Shown here in pieces: positions 13,690 to 25,741 of a stretch of 64,000 nt of DNA. Under the pieces are notes generated by a model. It worked only from the letters and a program-made list of their open reading frames with translations, did no database searches and was not told where the DNA came from. The translations under genes were made by a program, and so were the position numbers. Numbering within the stretch: position 1 is the first letter of the stretch; every line of letters starts with the position of its first letter. Origin of the DNA: Macrocybe gigantea (taxonomy: Eukaryota > Basidiomycota > Agaricomycetes > Agaricales > Callistosporiaceae); NCBI GenBank assembly GCA_011319805.1, contig SJRY01000040.1:186001-250000 (forward strand). The letters run 5' to 3'.

Positions 13690-14678
13690 ACCCACTTCGC
13701 GACACGCATACATATTTTTAACAAGTACAAACAACCCATTCGTAACTTTCTCATTCATTCTTTCACTCTACGTGCCCACAATCATATACCACTCTACATA
13801 CATACGGACGATAAGTTGCTGTTTACCGTCACTCTCCAGTGGCTTGTAGGTTCTGACAGACAAGTTTTCATAACCATACTGACTGCCACTTCTTCATTTC
13901 CTTCATAACGGGATTGTGTGTAACTACACTAACTCGACCAGCTGCTTGCGATGCGGAACGAGGGTGATGTCGATGTGAGTCGGTAATGATTGATTAACGA
14001 CCGGCCAGGCCATTCCTCTGAAACATCGAGCGCTTGGACAGAAATGGTCGTCTCTGGTGGAGTACGGTGCCAACGACCTCATCCTCCAATGTCCGATTGT
14101 CTGAACTTTACATGTTCGAATGAAGAGCTGCAAGGGTAGCGTACGTTGCTGATTGCTGATCCTTTGGAGATTCACCAACTGACGCCAAGACCGCCAAGCC
14201 GATACCTCTGTTCCCCAACTTGTGCTACATGCGTGTGCACAGGGTGGAAAGGCTTGATGTAGGAAGAAAATAGCCCATGCTCGGAGAAAACAAGTCTCCT
14301 TGGTCCATGCGACGTAAGTCTACGTCCACTGGTGCTTGTCCGTGTTCTTATCACAAATCATTCTCTGCCCTGCAGATGAATCTCGACACATTTCTCCGCA
14401 TATCATCATGTGTCCCAGCAACGAAACCGGTGCTCAGTTCAACGCTACTTATTCCATGTGATTCGTGGGTATCGATATAGCGCCTCGAAGATAGCCAGCC
14501 AAGAATTATACCCCATACAATTCAAATAGCACCGGATCTGTCGCCCATGGTATCGACACCACGATGCTACCAACAGCTTCTTGATGAGGCGCCATGCGTG
14601 GCACTCGAACGAACGAGTATTAAAGAACTTGGCATGGCATCTTGGGCAACGAGCTATTGCTCGACCTAGATCTTAGCC
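13690..14678. other. intergenic, nothing recognised
   Basis: About 1 kb between two secreted-enzyme genes. No conserved motif or multi-exon continuation was found on either strand. Confidence 0.5.
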
Positions 14679-16186
14679 ATGAAATTCTCCTCATCTCTTA
14701 TCGCTCTCGTTTTTGCTGCGCCATTCGTAGGGGCAGCTATCACCCGAGCTGAGCTTAAAGAAAACGCTTCAAAAGGTCTTCGCCTTCTCAGTCTCGCCGA
14801 CGGTGTGAGCCAGTGTGGAAAACCGATGACGAGAAGCTGGAGCTTCTCCGCTCTCATGTCCGGTTTGTAAGAGCACGCTTCTCTAAGCCATTTCATTGTG
14901 CAGATTCTGATCCTTGCCAGTTTGATGTCACAGAGTCTATGATCCAGACGAACCTTTGCAGCGACCGGCAGCGGCGGATGCCCCCGCCGCAACATGTACG
15001 CCAGATAGATCGGAAACAGAGCTACGAGTCTGACTTGACGCTACCAGATCCTAGCCCATCTCACCAGACCGAGGTCAATGCGATTCTCAAGACAGTCTCG
15101 CTGACAAATATGCAAAGCTACCTCGGGAACTTGACGTCCTTCAACAATCGGTATTATACATCCTCGACAGGTGTTGCGGCAACTAATTGGATTGTACAGA
15201 CAATCAACGGTGTATGTGAAATCTTTGTCGTCCGTAGAGCCATTCATTGATTCTTAATTAACCAGATTATCGCAGCAAATCCTGGCACGGCGGCGACGGT
15301 GAAGACCTTTGCCCACTCCTGGGTGCAAAGCTCCGTTATCGCCACGATACCTGGCTCCGCCAATGGGCCGGTCACTATTCTTGGTGCCCATATGGATTCC
15401 ATCAACTTGAGCAGCCCTTCCTCTGGTCGTGCTCCTGGAGCAGACGACGATGGTTCTGGTTCCATGAATTTAATTGAAGCATTCCGCACACTGGTCCAAG
15501 CCGGTTTCAAACCAACAACGCCCGTTGAGTTCCACTGGTACTATTTTCTTTCTCCCTAGGGCAAGGGATAAGAACTAACCCCGGACATAGGTATTCTGCG
15601 GAAGAGGTCGGGCTTTTGGGATCTCAAGCGATTGCTAAGAGCTATAAATCAGCCGGAACACAAGTCAAGGCCATGATGCAACTGGACATGACAGCTTAGT
15701 ATGTTGTAACAAGCATTTGTTCGTCATGTGTAATCATGGCTTCTACAGCGTAAAACCTGGGACCATGGAAGCTTTTGGTTTAATGCCGGTAACATCTTTT
15801 CACGGTTACGTTGACACGTTCATTCCATGTGCTGACGCTCGAATTAGGACTTCATCGATGCCGGCCTGAATGTCTTCCTCGGATCGTTGATCGATACCTA
15901 CTCGACACTTCCGTGGGTCACAAGCCCCCAGGTTGGCTTAGCTGCAGATCATTCGGACATGGCTACTCACGCTCGACGTTTCTAGTGCGGTTATGCCTGC
16001 TCCGACCATGCCAGCTGGTATCGGCAAGGATACCCGACTTGTCTTCCGTTCGAGGCGAGATTCGGCGACGACAACCCCCAGATCCACACGAGCAGTGACA
16101 CCACGAGCGTCTCCGGTTTCTCGTGGTCTCACACGTTCGAGTACACGAAGATCGCGGTCGCTTTCGCATACGAATTGGGTATTTAA
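14679..16186 (+). CDS. secreted M28 family aminopeptidase (leucine aminopeptidase 1-like), copy A (two apparent 1-nt deletions)
   Basis: Di-zinc aminopeptidase, secreted (signal peptide [19 protein letters not shown]). Eight exons: 14679-14866, 14921-14995, 15048-15211, 15266-15537, 15591-15698, 15749-15788, 15848-15931, 15986-16186, about 377 residues. Metal ligands are all visible: His in LGAHMDS, Asp in GADDDGSG, Glu pair in [10 protein letters not shown], Asp in QLDMTA, His in [11 protein letters not shown]. Propeptide motif [15 protein letters not shown] and substrate-region [10 protein letters not shown] match the family. One base seems missing at about 14806 (between LADG and EPVWK) and one at about 14937 (between FDVTE and YDPDEP). 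A paralogue lies at 61292-62849 on the other strand and shows both places intact. Confidence 0.88.
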
Positions 16187-16400
16187 TTGCAACTTGCCGT
16201 GTAAAGAAATAATACAGGGTACTGCCTGGTTTTACAAGCCATTAGTTTCACCAATCGCTGCTCAGATCCAGGAAGCGATCGCGATGCTCAGACTGTAAAA
16301 ACGTGCAGATGTCGGTTTACGCTAATCATTCCTTCACAAACATGAATGCAATATACAAATCTAATTCTCCGTTGAATTCTTGGCCACACGTACAATAAAC

Positions 16401-17295
16401 CTAACGACGCACTGGCAGCCTCCCATTGATCCACATCCATAAAGAGTATCCGTTCACATCCACGACTTTCGTGTCGATGAGGAGATGCCGATATCTCGCT
16501 TCATTGGACATTTTCTGGAAGAGTTCTTCCGATCTTATCACTTCCTTGAGGTGCAATTTGAACTGAGCTGCGGTGTTAAGAAAGCTCTCCCATGGAATGA
16601 CGAATTGTTCCTCGTCTTTGAACGACCCGAACGGTGCAAATTTGTAGCTCCTGCCGAACGTTGGGCCGTCTCTGGATGGAAATGACTTTGTAAGCTGTAT
16701 TACCAAAGGATGGTTCCCGGTTCTGAGGTATCCTCCAGAGTATTTCGCTGAAAAGCAGAATTGTGGCAATATATCAAAGAAAGGAAAGAAAGCACATGCC
16801 CGCTTACAGGAACCTCTGGCCATCGTGCATCGTTCCTACGAACCTTCCACCTCTCCGTAATGAATTGGCAACGTTCTTCAATGTTTGCTTCGCTCGCGCC
16901 TCCGACCTCCAAACCTGATGCATTCCGCTTTGGAGGGAAACGACATCAAATCTGGCATAGCTAACCTCATCGTAGTCTCTGTCCGATAAAGGACGATCAA
17001 AACAGTCTGAGACGGCGAATTCTACCGAGAGAGGTCTCTCAGAACTTCGGGCTCTTCCAGCAAAGTTCTGCGCAGAGACGATCTTCTGAGAACTGGAGTC
17101 GACCCCAACATATTCCGTAGCGCATGCCTTCTGCCACTTGTTGAGGTCGTTCCCTTGGCCGCACATCATGTCGAGAACTGATGCTGAATACCGCGTAAAT
17201 GCGGATGTACCCCATTTCTCGATGATGACAGTCTTCATCCAGTCAGAGTAAAGCAAGAGACCGTCCGAGTTTCGGGCTTGGGCTGTCAACGGCAC
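16401..17295 (-). CDS. mRNA cap guanine-N7 methyltransferase homologue, diverged
   Basis: Class I SAM-dependent methyltransferase of the Abd1/RNMT cap-methyltransferase family. Seen: DWMKTVII (family NWIKSVLI), SAM motif I VLDMMCGQGNDLNKW (family VLDLxCGKGGDLxKW), YVGVDSS, FDVVSLQSGMHQVW, LRRGGRFVGTM. After an intron at about 16747-16806 come PSFGNTAYKV and TFGRSYKF followed by VIPWESFLNTA. The two parts of the last exon need a frame change near 16680. The substrate loop normally reads QFxxHYxFE; here it is LQSGMHQVWRSE, so the tyrosine and phenylalanine that hold the cap guanine are replaced. It may be a non-canonical paralogue or a decaying copy rather than the essential enzyme. The 5' end is uncertain; in-frame sequence continues upstream of the ATG at 17295. 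Confidence 0.6.
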
Positions 17296-17437
17296 GGTAG
17301 CTGTTATCTGAGAAGGTTGAATATTCTCCAGTTCTGATCATGAACTCAAACTTTGACGTACGCTACTTCGTGTATCCCAAGCCCTATACATCTTGCACTG
17401 GCACGGTGCATTGGGACCTTCTGGCTATGAGTACGCC

Positions 17438-18149
17438 TCAGCATACGTCTGTCCTATTCTGAGGGCATTTTGAATCGGAACGTACTGGCGATAGGATGAC
17501 TAGGGGTTCGCTCAGCTTCGAAATGGATGTGAACGATGTCTTCGGGTGTATGTTAGCCAATGTACCAACCAGGGATGCATTCGAGTCACGCCTTAATCGG
17601 GCTCGTAGCCCAACAATCCTGTTTTTCGTGATGTCGCCATTGTATGCTTCTAGGAACCATCCAATAGCACGTCGAAACCTCGATTTCGACTGGACGACTT
17701 GCTTTTCATGTTGATCATCAAGAAAGGCGATGATGTCGTTTAATGTCCTGAAAGACGAGTGATTAAGCAGAAGAATTGCAGGGACAACACTTCCCTCTAA
17801 ATACCTGCACAAATTATTGACGCACTTCAAAGGTCATCGGCGGAGCATCCAGTTCTCATGCCTTTCTGAAGGATAATGGTGTACTGATAAGCAAGAGTTG
17901 CTGCTTCTGACGCTAGGCCCTCCAAATCTTCAGCACTTGATTCCATTGCCTGTGGGATAAATTAAACGCGTTAAGATCAGAATCCCTCAAAACATACGCA
18001 TGTCGAGTAAGCACCTCAAAGCGCTCAATGAGATCGACTCCTGCGATGGTGAGCGTGTTGATGGTAAACACGGACGGGCCCGATACGCCTAGAGCATCAT
18101 TGATTCCCAAGAGAGCTAACTTGAGGGATGCAAGGCCTTCACTGACCAT
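17438..18149 (-). CDS. unrecognised helical protein
   Basis: Start at 18149, first exon to about 17960, an intron with GT..AG ends, then an exon beginning AMESSAEDLEGLASEAATL. The reading continues into CVNNLCRYLEGSVVP, LNDIIAFLDDQHEKQVV and FRRAIGWFLEAYNGDI after a one-base deletion at about 17829. Composition is helical and amphipathic. The pattern recalls the four-helix N-terminal domains that precede TPR or NTPase parts in agaricomycete proteins, compare the gene at 45059, but I cannot name a family. It ends without any repeat or catalytic domain, so it could be a stand-alone helical domain or a truncated copy. Confidence 0.35.
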
Positions 18150-19419
18150 TACGTGTAGAGAATAGCAGCCAAACGGTATATCCTACATGACTGGGCAGCA
18201 CATCAGAACTTGTAATATGTGGGAAGTCGGTTGGCAGATGTCATATGTCATTCTCACCCTCATGAGAGCGTTTTCATGTCATTTGCACTTTGGTCCTGGC
18301 GAAGCATGCGGGAGTAACTGTCAGTAAGGCTTGCTAGGCTGCTGGGCTCCAGTTTGACTGGGATTTCGAGTTGCCTGCAAGACTGAAATGTCACCACTTG
18401 TCGATTGTGTAGTGAAAAACCTGGATAGCCTCAAAATCATCACCATCTGAGTATTACAATTTAGGCGGAGCCACGTTGCGGTCTTTACGGTCATGCGTGT
18501 CGATAGAAGACGCAACAGAAATATTTTGTACGATCTGTTACGCGGGGTTGGGCTGTTTCAATTACTATTAAGAGATAATCAAAAAAACATGCAAAGAAAT
18601 TGGTAGTAAAAACCATTTCTCTCTTAGGAGAAGTGCTCATGCCTCGGACGTCCATACTCACGTAGTGCATACTACTGAAAATTGGCCCCAGTTCAACGTT
18701 CTAACCTAAATCAAATCACTCCACAACAGTCATATGAGTGCCTACTGTTGACCTAGACCAGAGAACCATCATTGATGGTAGGAGACGTCGATGAAGTGAA
18801 CCAGAATGCTCGTCAATGAAGGGCATCGCGGTCACGTGAATGCGGATATCTGCTTTGCATCCATTTTGAAGAATCGAGTCGAGCCAATTCCCCAAGGACG
18901 TAATTCTCATCTGATTCGGAAGCCCTTGAGCAAGTTCTCTTCTGTGATGGCTCGGTTGCGTCAAAGCAGGACTAACGAACAATTTGTAGTTTCAAGTTCA
19001 TCTGTCAACTGTCCCATGCCTTCGCAGCTGGGGTTGCAGCTATGTCGATTCAACCATGCTGGCGACTCCATTCAAGTGTCCATAATGTAGAAGTTGATGC
19101 AAACCGTAGAGAATGAGCACTTACCAATCCGTTTCAAACCTGGCATATCGACGTACATGCCTGGCGATATGGAAGCTCAAGAAAGTGTCGTATTCAGCCC
19201 CTTGAATTGCCGTTTTTACGAGTACCTTCATTTCTACTGTGTTCTCACGCCAACACCCCTGGAGCAGGAGCGGAAGACATCTGACGACTGACCCGAATAA
19301 AGCGCTTTCATCTTGCTGTCACGAGCACAGGCCCTCGAAGTTTCGTGCCTTCAACATTGAAACTACTTTGATGTGCTCAGCGATAAAGCCAGTCACCTCG
19401 ATGCTTCAGCCTCTGTTAG
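18150..19419. other. intergenic, nothing recognised
   Basis: Only short frames. The missing first exon of the MFS transporter that follows may lie towards the right end, but no start could be fixed. Confidence 0.4.
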
Positions 19420-21178
19420 GCACCTCTGCCCATTTTCCAGCTATCTATCATCGTCTTCATCCAAGCGGTGGAACCCATCACCTCGACGGCAATCTACCCT
19501 TTCGCAGACGGTCTCATCAAAGACCTCAATGTCATACACGGTACAAGTACAAATGACGGGAAGTCCGGTTATCTAGTCGGGCTGGTTGTGAGTTGTGAGT
19601 TGTCGGAACATATTGAACAAACTGCATATCTTTCATTTTCGATAGGAATCCATGTTTTATGTTGCTGAGGCATCACTGTCTTCCAGTGGAATCGCATGGC
19701 TGATAAATTAGGAAGACGGCCAGTTCTTCTTGCCGGGTTGCTAGGCACTGCCTGGTCGGTTTTAATACTGGGCATATCCACCAATTATTGGATGATACTG
19801 CTGAGTCGATGTGCTCAAGGGATCTTCAATGGCAATAGTGGCGTGGCTATGAATGTCGTCACCGAAATTACTGATAAGACAAACAAATCGCAAGCTTTTG
19901 CACTTCTACCACTGGCGAGATCCATGGGCTCAACATTCGGGTACGTGTTCCAGCATACCGTCAACATCGTGCTGACTACTGCCTTATTCCAGACCTCTCA
20001 TTGGAGGCACTTTTGCAAACCCAGCGGAGCGATGGCCGGCAATCTTTGGTCGTTTCTCATTCTTTTCGAAGTATCCATACTTCCTGTCTTGTGCGGCGAC
20101 ATCCATGGTTCCTTTCTCCGCCTATCTCGTGGCATATCATTGGCTAGAAGAGGTGAGTTGTTTGTTCTAGGAATGATCAGCATCTTATCTTAGAAGCGCT
20201 CCTCAATCATAGACCAAACCCACGGCTCTAGAATCTGGAGGACCCGAAGACGTCACTGACCGATGCAGAACGCCTGATGGTCTACTACACGATTTACAGG
20301 CTGAGCTTTTACCTTCCTCCGGAAGTGTTGTTATTTATGGAACCATTGCCGACGTAACCGGTGGCTCCTCCCTTCCAAATCTTTCAGACGTTGCAGGTGC
20401 AACAGTCACGCAGTTCCGCGCTGAAATTATCACCCTTGTTCCTCCGATTCGGAGCCTTTTGTCTCTGAATGTCATACTCATTCTCTCGAATTTCGCTTTC
20501 CTCGCATTTCTGGACCAGTCGCTCCTCGTGCTCCTCCCACTGGTATATTCGACGCCCATGGAAGTTGGAGGCCTAGGTCTCGCACCTTCAAAGATTGGTG
20601 GCATTATGGGAATGCTGGGTACGGTCAATGCTTTCCTGCAGACCTTTTGTTTTGCCCCAACATGTAGGCGCTTGGGGCAACGAAGGCTATTCACTGCAGG
20701 CATTGCTGGCCTCGGTTTATGTTTCTTGCTTTTTCCTGTGCTCATTCGGCTGGCAGTATGGCATGGACATAACATGGGGATCAGCGTCTGGACAGGCATC
20801 GTACTGCAGCTGGCATCATATACGCTGACATCAATGTCTTACTGTGAGTGTCATGTACCGTTTACCTGCGTCTCCGACTTACTATTTCTGTTTGGAGCAT
20901 GCATATTCTTGTATGTTGCTGAGTGCTCGCACGAACACTCCGTCGTCAGCGCTGTAAATGGACTCGCACAAATCATCACATCGTCCATACGGGCGATGGC
21001 GCCAATAACGGCTTCATCGCTATTCGCTTTCTCACTGCAACTTTCGAATCGCGGCAGCCTCATTGGTTATTATCTCGTTTACTTCTGCCTCGCTTCCGTC
21101 ACCGCCATCGCTTACTTTTGGGGTACTTTGTTACCTGATGAACGAGATGAGACAGAGGAACCCGGGTTTGCCGATTGA
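19420..21178 (+). CDS. MFS transporter, DHA1-type drug:H+ antiporter family (two apparent deletions)
   Basis: Twelve-helix major facilitator of the fungal DHA1 group that includes Zrc-like and TetA-like members. The recognisable protein begins at 19420, after a splice acceptor, with PLPIFQLSIIVFIQAVEPITS; the first coding exon upstream is not identified. The inter-helix motif WNRMADKLGRRPVLL is the MFS motif A. SRCAQGIFNGNSGV and the G-rich PLIGGTFANP are family hallmarks. C-terminal half: VGGLGLAPSKIGGIMG, and ending helices with SAVNGLAQIITSSIRAMAP. Exons: 19420-19587, 19646-19940, 19993-20152, 20232-20843, 20898-21178. One base is missing at about 19671 (AEA|ITVFQW) and one between 20260 and 20330 in the cytosolic loop. 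The last intron is 54 nt and stop-free. Substrate unknown. Confidence 0.75.
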
Positions 21179-21592
21179 TTTGAATGTTATACATTTGGAA
21201 AAATGGAATTGGCGGCTGTAAGGTGCATTCACGTCTGCTTGTGACGAGTGTTTTCTCAACACGGCTTGATCTGATACCATCTCTCCCAAGAGATTGAAGG
21301 TTTTCAACGGTCTAAAATGACTTGTTGTCCTATGATCTGCAACCTCCAGCCAGGAAATTTCGCCGTGTTCACAACAAAATACTCAAACCAGACTTTGAAT
21401 AAAAACACTCTGGGTTATCATCTGACCCGATTGGTATCTCGATCAATGCAGAGGTTTTGAGCACTCAGGGAACTCTAGAATGGGAACTAAAGTGGGATCT
21501 TATTAGTGTATGCAGCTAAGTCGTGTAGCTTTCGGAGCTCCCATAACCCTCGAACCCTTGCTCTACTAGCTATATCGGACGCAATGGCGCTC
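21179..21592. other. convergent 3' intergenic region
   Basis: Lies between the ends of the MFS and GH76 genes. It holds no coding signal. Confidence 0.6.
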
Positions 21593-23505
21593 TAATTTGT
21601 GCCAATGGCGCTGACAAGGACGTCAAGTGCAGCAAGTTGACCCCAAGTTGTGAAGTTTTGAGAAGGTCCATGCCATGCAGCTGAATACGCGTCTCTTTCG
21701 CGGCGAGATCGAGAAGTGCGTTATACTGATGAACCCAGGTCAGCGTCAGTGTTAGTTCATATGGACCATGCTCTCACCTGCACATTGATATAGCTGCGGA
21801 TCAGGTTACGAAGGGGTGCGCTTTGGGAGTTTCTGCGGAATGCTCATATAGCCCACGGATGAACACCGCTTTTATGTTACATCAGTTTCCCTGCCTGCAA
21901 TAAATATGGCGGCTAAGGAGGGCGCGTACATTTGAATCCAACTCCATCATTGTTGGTTGTCCTGCTCGAGCCTTCAGTAATTATACCATCGTCACCTTGC
22001 CATTTTTTGGAATGGACCGCTGAGGCGACAACGTTGACCATCCTTATATTCGGAAGCAGAGTGAGGAGGTTGCAACAGGATGACGATTATCTTACAGATT
22101 ATGCCAATGGGCGTCCTTTGTGACATCAGCAAGAACCGACAGGCCTTCGATGAATTTCCCGCTGTTGTAAGTGAAGATCCACGTCGCCGGCGATCTGCTG
22201 CAATCTTGCGCGTTCATCGAATCCAGCAGGATGAAATTGGACTGAAGATTGACTCGCTCCAACCAGCTGGCGCTCCGAATGGCTGCCGTCTTGTATTTAT
22301 CTTCATGCGTGATTTCCGCAAGAAAAGCCGACAGCCTGCAGGAGGTGAATGGATCAGCGAAAGCTTAACGAGAAGTGCGGCAGTGTGCTCACGTCATGTA
22401 CAAGCTGCGTGTTGCGCGCCATGCTCGTTATATACCCTTATTTTCTTCTGAGCGGCAAATGGCAGGCTTACCCAGTTGTCACTGAATTCACGGACTTGTC
22501 TCCTGTGGTTGGACGCTGTGTGGTTAATGAGCTCGACGTGCGAAAGCTACTGGAAGTGGACAGCCAACCCAGAAAACGCCGCCTTCCATGGACTCTAGAT
22601 ATAGGATAAGTAAAATTGGAAAGAAGCACTGAAAATATGGTGCTTACTCCCATCACACTTCGCAGCAATTTTGAAGTTTTTGCCAGGGAGAGTTTGGGTA
22701 CTGAGAGTCGAGTTCGTGATGACGCTGTAAATGTTTTGGAATAATATTCAGCACGGCAAGGAGAAATGGTCTTACAACTTTGAGACGCTCTCCCAGGTCG
22801 CGACAGCGTGATTCAGCAAAGTCTTGTCTTTGTAGATCCTGTACCCGTAGAGCGATGCTTGAGCCCACCAACTGACGAATCGAAGGTTGTCATTATGCAC
22901 TTCTGGCAGTAACTGGCACACAGACGTACAGCGCATCATCGTTATACTGCCCCGAGACTAAATGAGTCACAGTTGGCAGGGAGCAAAATATCAATCCTTA
23001 CCCTATAACATCTATCAGCAACGTTCAAGCAGTAGAGTAAAGCACATCAATGCACCCAAATTTATCAAAATTACGGTGTAGGTTGAATGCCTCGTTGAGA
23101 TTTGAGATTACTTGGCTTTGGTGAGGTTTGCTGCCCGTGACGTAGTCGAAGTCGGCGATGGACGACCATACATTCCCGGATTGCCAGTAACCAATCCCTT
23201 TGAGAGACGCATGCCTCCGAGTTAGCTACAGATACATGCTACTTTGAAACCTGTGTCACTTGCCTTGGAACTCGGCATTTGCTTTGTTGAGTTGAGGTTG
23301 GATGGCTTGAATAGCCCGCGATGCGATGTTGATTCTCTCTTGTCGTGAACGGGTATTGCTTGGCTTCTGTTCAATGTCATGAGTTTAACGATGCAAGATG
23401 GATGAACAAAGCACGACCGACCCTCCATTTAGAAGGAACAGACAAGTCCTGCGCTGCCACAACAGAGAGGCACACGACAAATGCAACCAAGCCTGAGAAC
23501 AACAT
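21593..23505 (-). CDS. secreted GH76-family glycosidase, copy B
   Basis: Glycoside hydrolase family 76 proteins are endo-alpha-1,6-mannanases or relatives acting on fungal wall mannan. The start at 23505 gives a signal peptide (MLFSGLVAFVVCLSVVAA) followed by QDLSVPSKWR, a common mature N-terminus. Motifs along the minus strand: GIGYWQSGNVWSSIADFDYV (23210-23150), SAFLAEIT (22320), CSRSPATWIFTYNSGKFIEG (22210-22150) and NFTTWGQLAALDV at the C-terminus, ending at a TAG at 21593. Many short introns are implied; I did not fix every junction, so small indels cannot be excluded. It shares about every motif with copy A at 25742-27668 and has the same orientation, so the pair looks like a tandem duplication. 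Assignment to GH76 is from memory of the motif set. Confidence 0.7.
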
Positions 23506-23568
23506 TCGGAGGATGGGAGAGAGAGGTAGGAATACACACAAGGTGCACATTTGGGTCTTGCACTTGCG

Positions 23569-23576
23569 TTTTTATA
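23569..23576 (-). promoter_or_regulatory. putative TATA box of GH76 copy B
   Basis: TATAAAAA on the minus strand, about 65 nt before the ATG at 23505. The paralogue has a TATA-like element at nearly the same distance. Confidence 0.4.
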
Positions 23577-24348
23577 CAGAATCAGTAAACAGCAGCGGGA
23601 ACGTGAAACTCAATTTACTGGGACAGGAGAACCGAGGGCCTTCCTGTTTGATCCCAGGACAATGAAACCGGTTTCCTGGCTATGACGGGGATGGCCTATG
23701 GGCATGTTAGGCCGCTTGTCGCTATTGCCATTCAACTTGCCCGATGTTGACGTCGTTTTCGAAACGCATAGCCTTTGCGACAGTGTGACACGATATCTCC
23801 GTGTCGTTGGGCAAACCATCACAAACCATGTGGAGTTGAAACAACCACAATGCGGCTGGAATGAGTGTCGCATTGTTGACTCTTATGAAGATGAAAATTA
23901 GAAGACGCAGATGGCGACTATAGAGATACAATTGAACGTAACCCAATAATGATCTGCTGATACATGGTGATAGCATAGACAGGTAAAGCCTATTACGATA
24001 GAGTTTGGGTGGATGCAAGACAACAGACATGTGCTGAAAGCCATTGACTGTTCCCGTATTGTGGCATGCGCCGTCTTTTAACTGGGACTAGAGAAGCTTC
24101 ACGACATTGTGACACAAGAGGCTTCTTAGTTGACAGCGCACCATAACCAACGTGATCGACAGTGGGAATCCTGCGTTTGGGAGTCGAGATAGAAGGATGC
24201 GCTGCGGTGCCAGGTGTGTAGTCGACGACTAGAACGGGCAACCAAGCTTGATTAGTCGACACACGCCAAGCAGAGCATCAGTATCGCACTTCAGCATCCG
24301 CAAACAGAATCAGACCAACCAGGTTGTAAGCAGCACAAAGCAGCCTTA
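23577..24348. other. intergenic, nothing recognised
   Basis: No motif-bearing frame on either strand between the promoter of GH76 copy B and the unrecognised gene upstream. Confidence 0.45.
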
Positions 24349-25330
24349 TAGTTTAAAACAATTAGTCCACTGAGGATCATCGTCCTTTTCTAAAGCAATT
24401 TTGAGTGCCTGGATCCGCTCGGGAGTACCCATGGCCGCTAGGAATTGGTGGCAATAGAGAGAAAGGGAATACTACCCTGCGGGCAGTCGCACTTGACGAA
24501 GTGCAGGTGAACCCCTCCTTTGACGCGTCGTGAAATGTGATTGATAGCCGCGAGGATTAGACTATGGTCTGGCACTGGCAGACCATTAAAGACGGATTCA
24601 AACCCATTTTTAACTGCGTAGTCGACCAATGTATTATGTGGCATTGCATAACCTAGAGACACTCGCTGGAATTTGCGCTTTCTGGAGCGCCGGGTCGTAA
24701 CAGGCTGGGAATGTGATGCTGATGAGGAATCCCTATAACAGACGAATGAGCAAGACGTCGGTGCATCGTCGAAGCGATACTTACATGATAAGTGGGAGTA
24801 TACTGGCCAAGGTTGGAACGCGTTGGACTACTTCAAGGCTCGCGGTTACGTGAAGAATGGAACTTTCCTTGCAAATAGTACGCGTCGTGGCTCCAATATT
24901 ATCCACATCCGGCAAACAATTATATGTGGCTGCGTTCTTTATCCAATCCAGTGTCAGGTACGGCTGCCCCCTAGTCTTGAATGATGGAGCTGAAGGAGTG
25001 AGCACGCTAACGAGATCACCAAAACCCCCGAAGAATGGGAAAGGTGGTTGACACCCGCTCGCCAACTGGTGAGCTTGGCCACGATGCAGCTCTATGAATG
25101 CAAAACGAATGTTTCGGAGCTTAAAGCAGTTGGTCCATTCTCTGTGGTGGACAAAGCAGTGAAAGCACCCCTCCTTGAAGCGTCGCGAGATGTGATTGAT
25201 CGCCGTGATGACCGGTGCACTGCATGGACCATAGCCGAGGGTCTTCCTTTCGGGTTTGCGTTTTGCGTGACTGAAACTGCGGCGGAGAAGGGGAGCTCCC
25301 AGGCGTGCTACGATTGTTTGAGAAAGTAGT
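24349..25330 (-). CDS. unrecognised gene with a repeated C-terminal segment
   Basis: Minus-strand frames suggest coding: an exon with YLTLDWIKNAATYNCLP (25060-24780), a good GTAAGT donor near 24785 and acceptor near 24727, then FLISITFPACYDPALQKAQI and, after a one-base gap at about 24675, SLGYAMPHNTLVDYAVKNGF. It ends with INHISRRVKGGVHLHFVKC and, after a probable intron, WTNCFKL and a TAA at 24349. A second, diverged version of this ending (INHISRRFKEGCFHCFVHH then WTNCFKL) lies at about 25200-25100 without the intervening intron-like DNA. I do not recognise the family. It sits between two GH76 genes in the same orientation. Confidence 0.35.
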
Positions 25331-25741
25331 TAGCCCAAGCAAATCTAGACTTGCATAATTTCGCGAGGGTAATGCTGAAGAGACTCGAAACCATCTATTA
25401 GGAGGACGCGCCAAGTACAAATTATACCACCGATGGCGTTCGAAAAAAAGGAGAACAAACATTCCTGTAACAGTGATGCCAAGCTCCTCAGGTCACATTG
25501 TGAGTAGTGACGTAGATTGTCAAGTCTTTGTCGGCACGAAACTCATGCTGGACTAGCTTAGAGCCGTTGAGTGGTGCATGAAGCGCGTTTGAATGGATAA
25601 ACAACTCGTGGTTCTGCTTTCACTGGGAGTATTCCTCACGCAGAACACTTGGGATGGAAGACAATTGCAATGAGCTTGGCCATAATCAGATAAATGACAA
25701 AGTCCCTCAGATAAGCGTCACTGCCAAAATTGACCAGGAGA
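25331..25741. other. intergenic, nothing recognised
   Basis: No supported gene. It carries the 3' flank of GH76 copy A. Confidence 0.5.
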
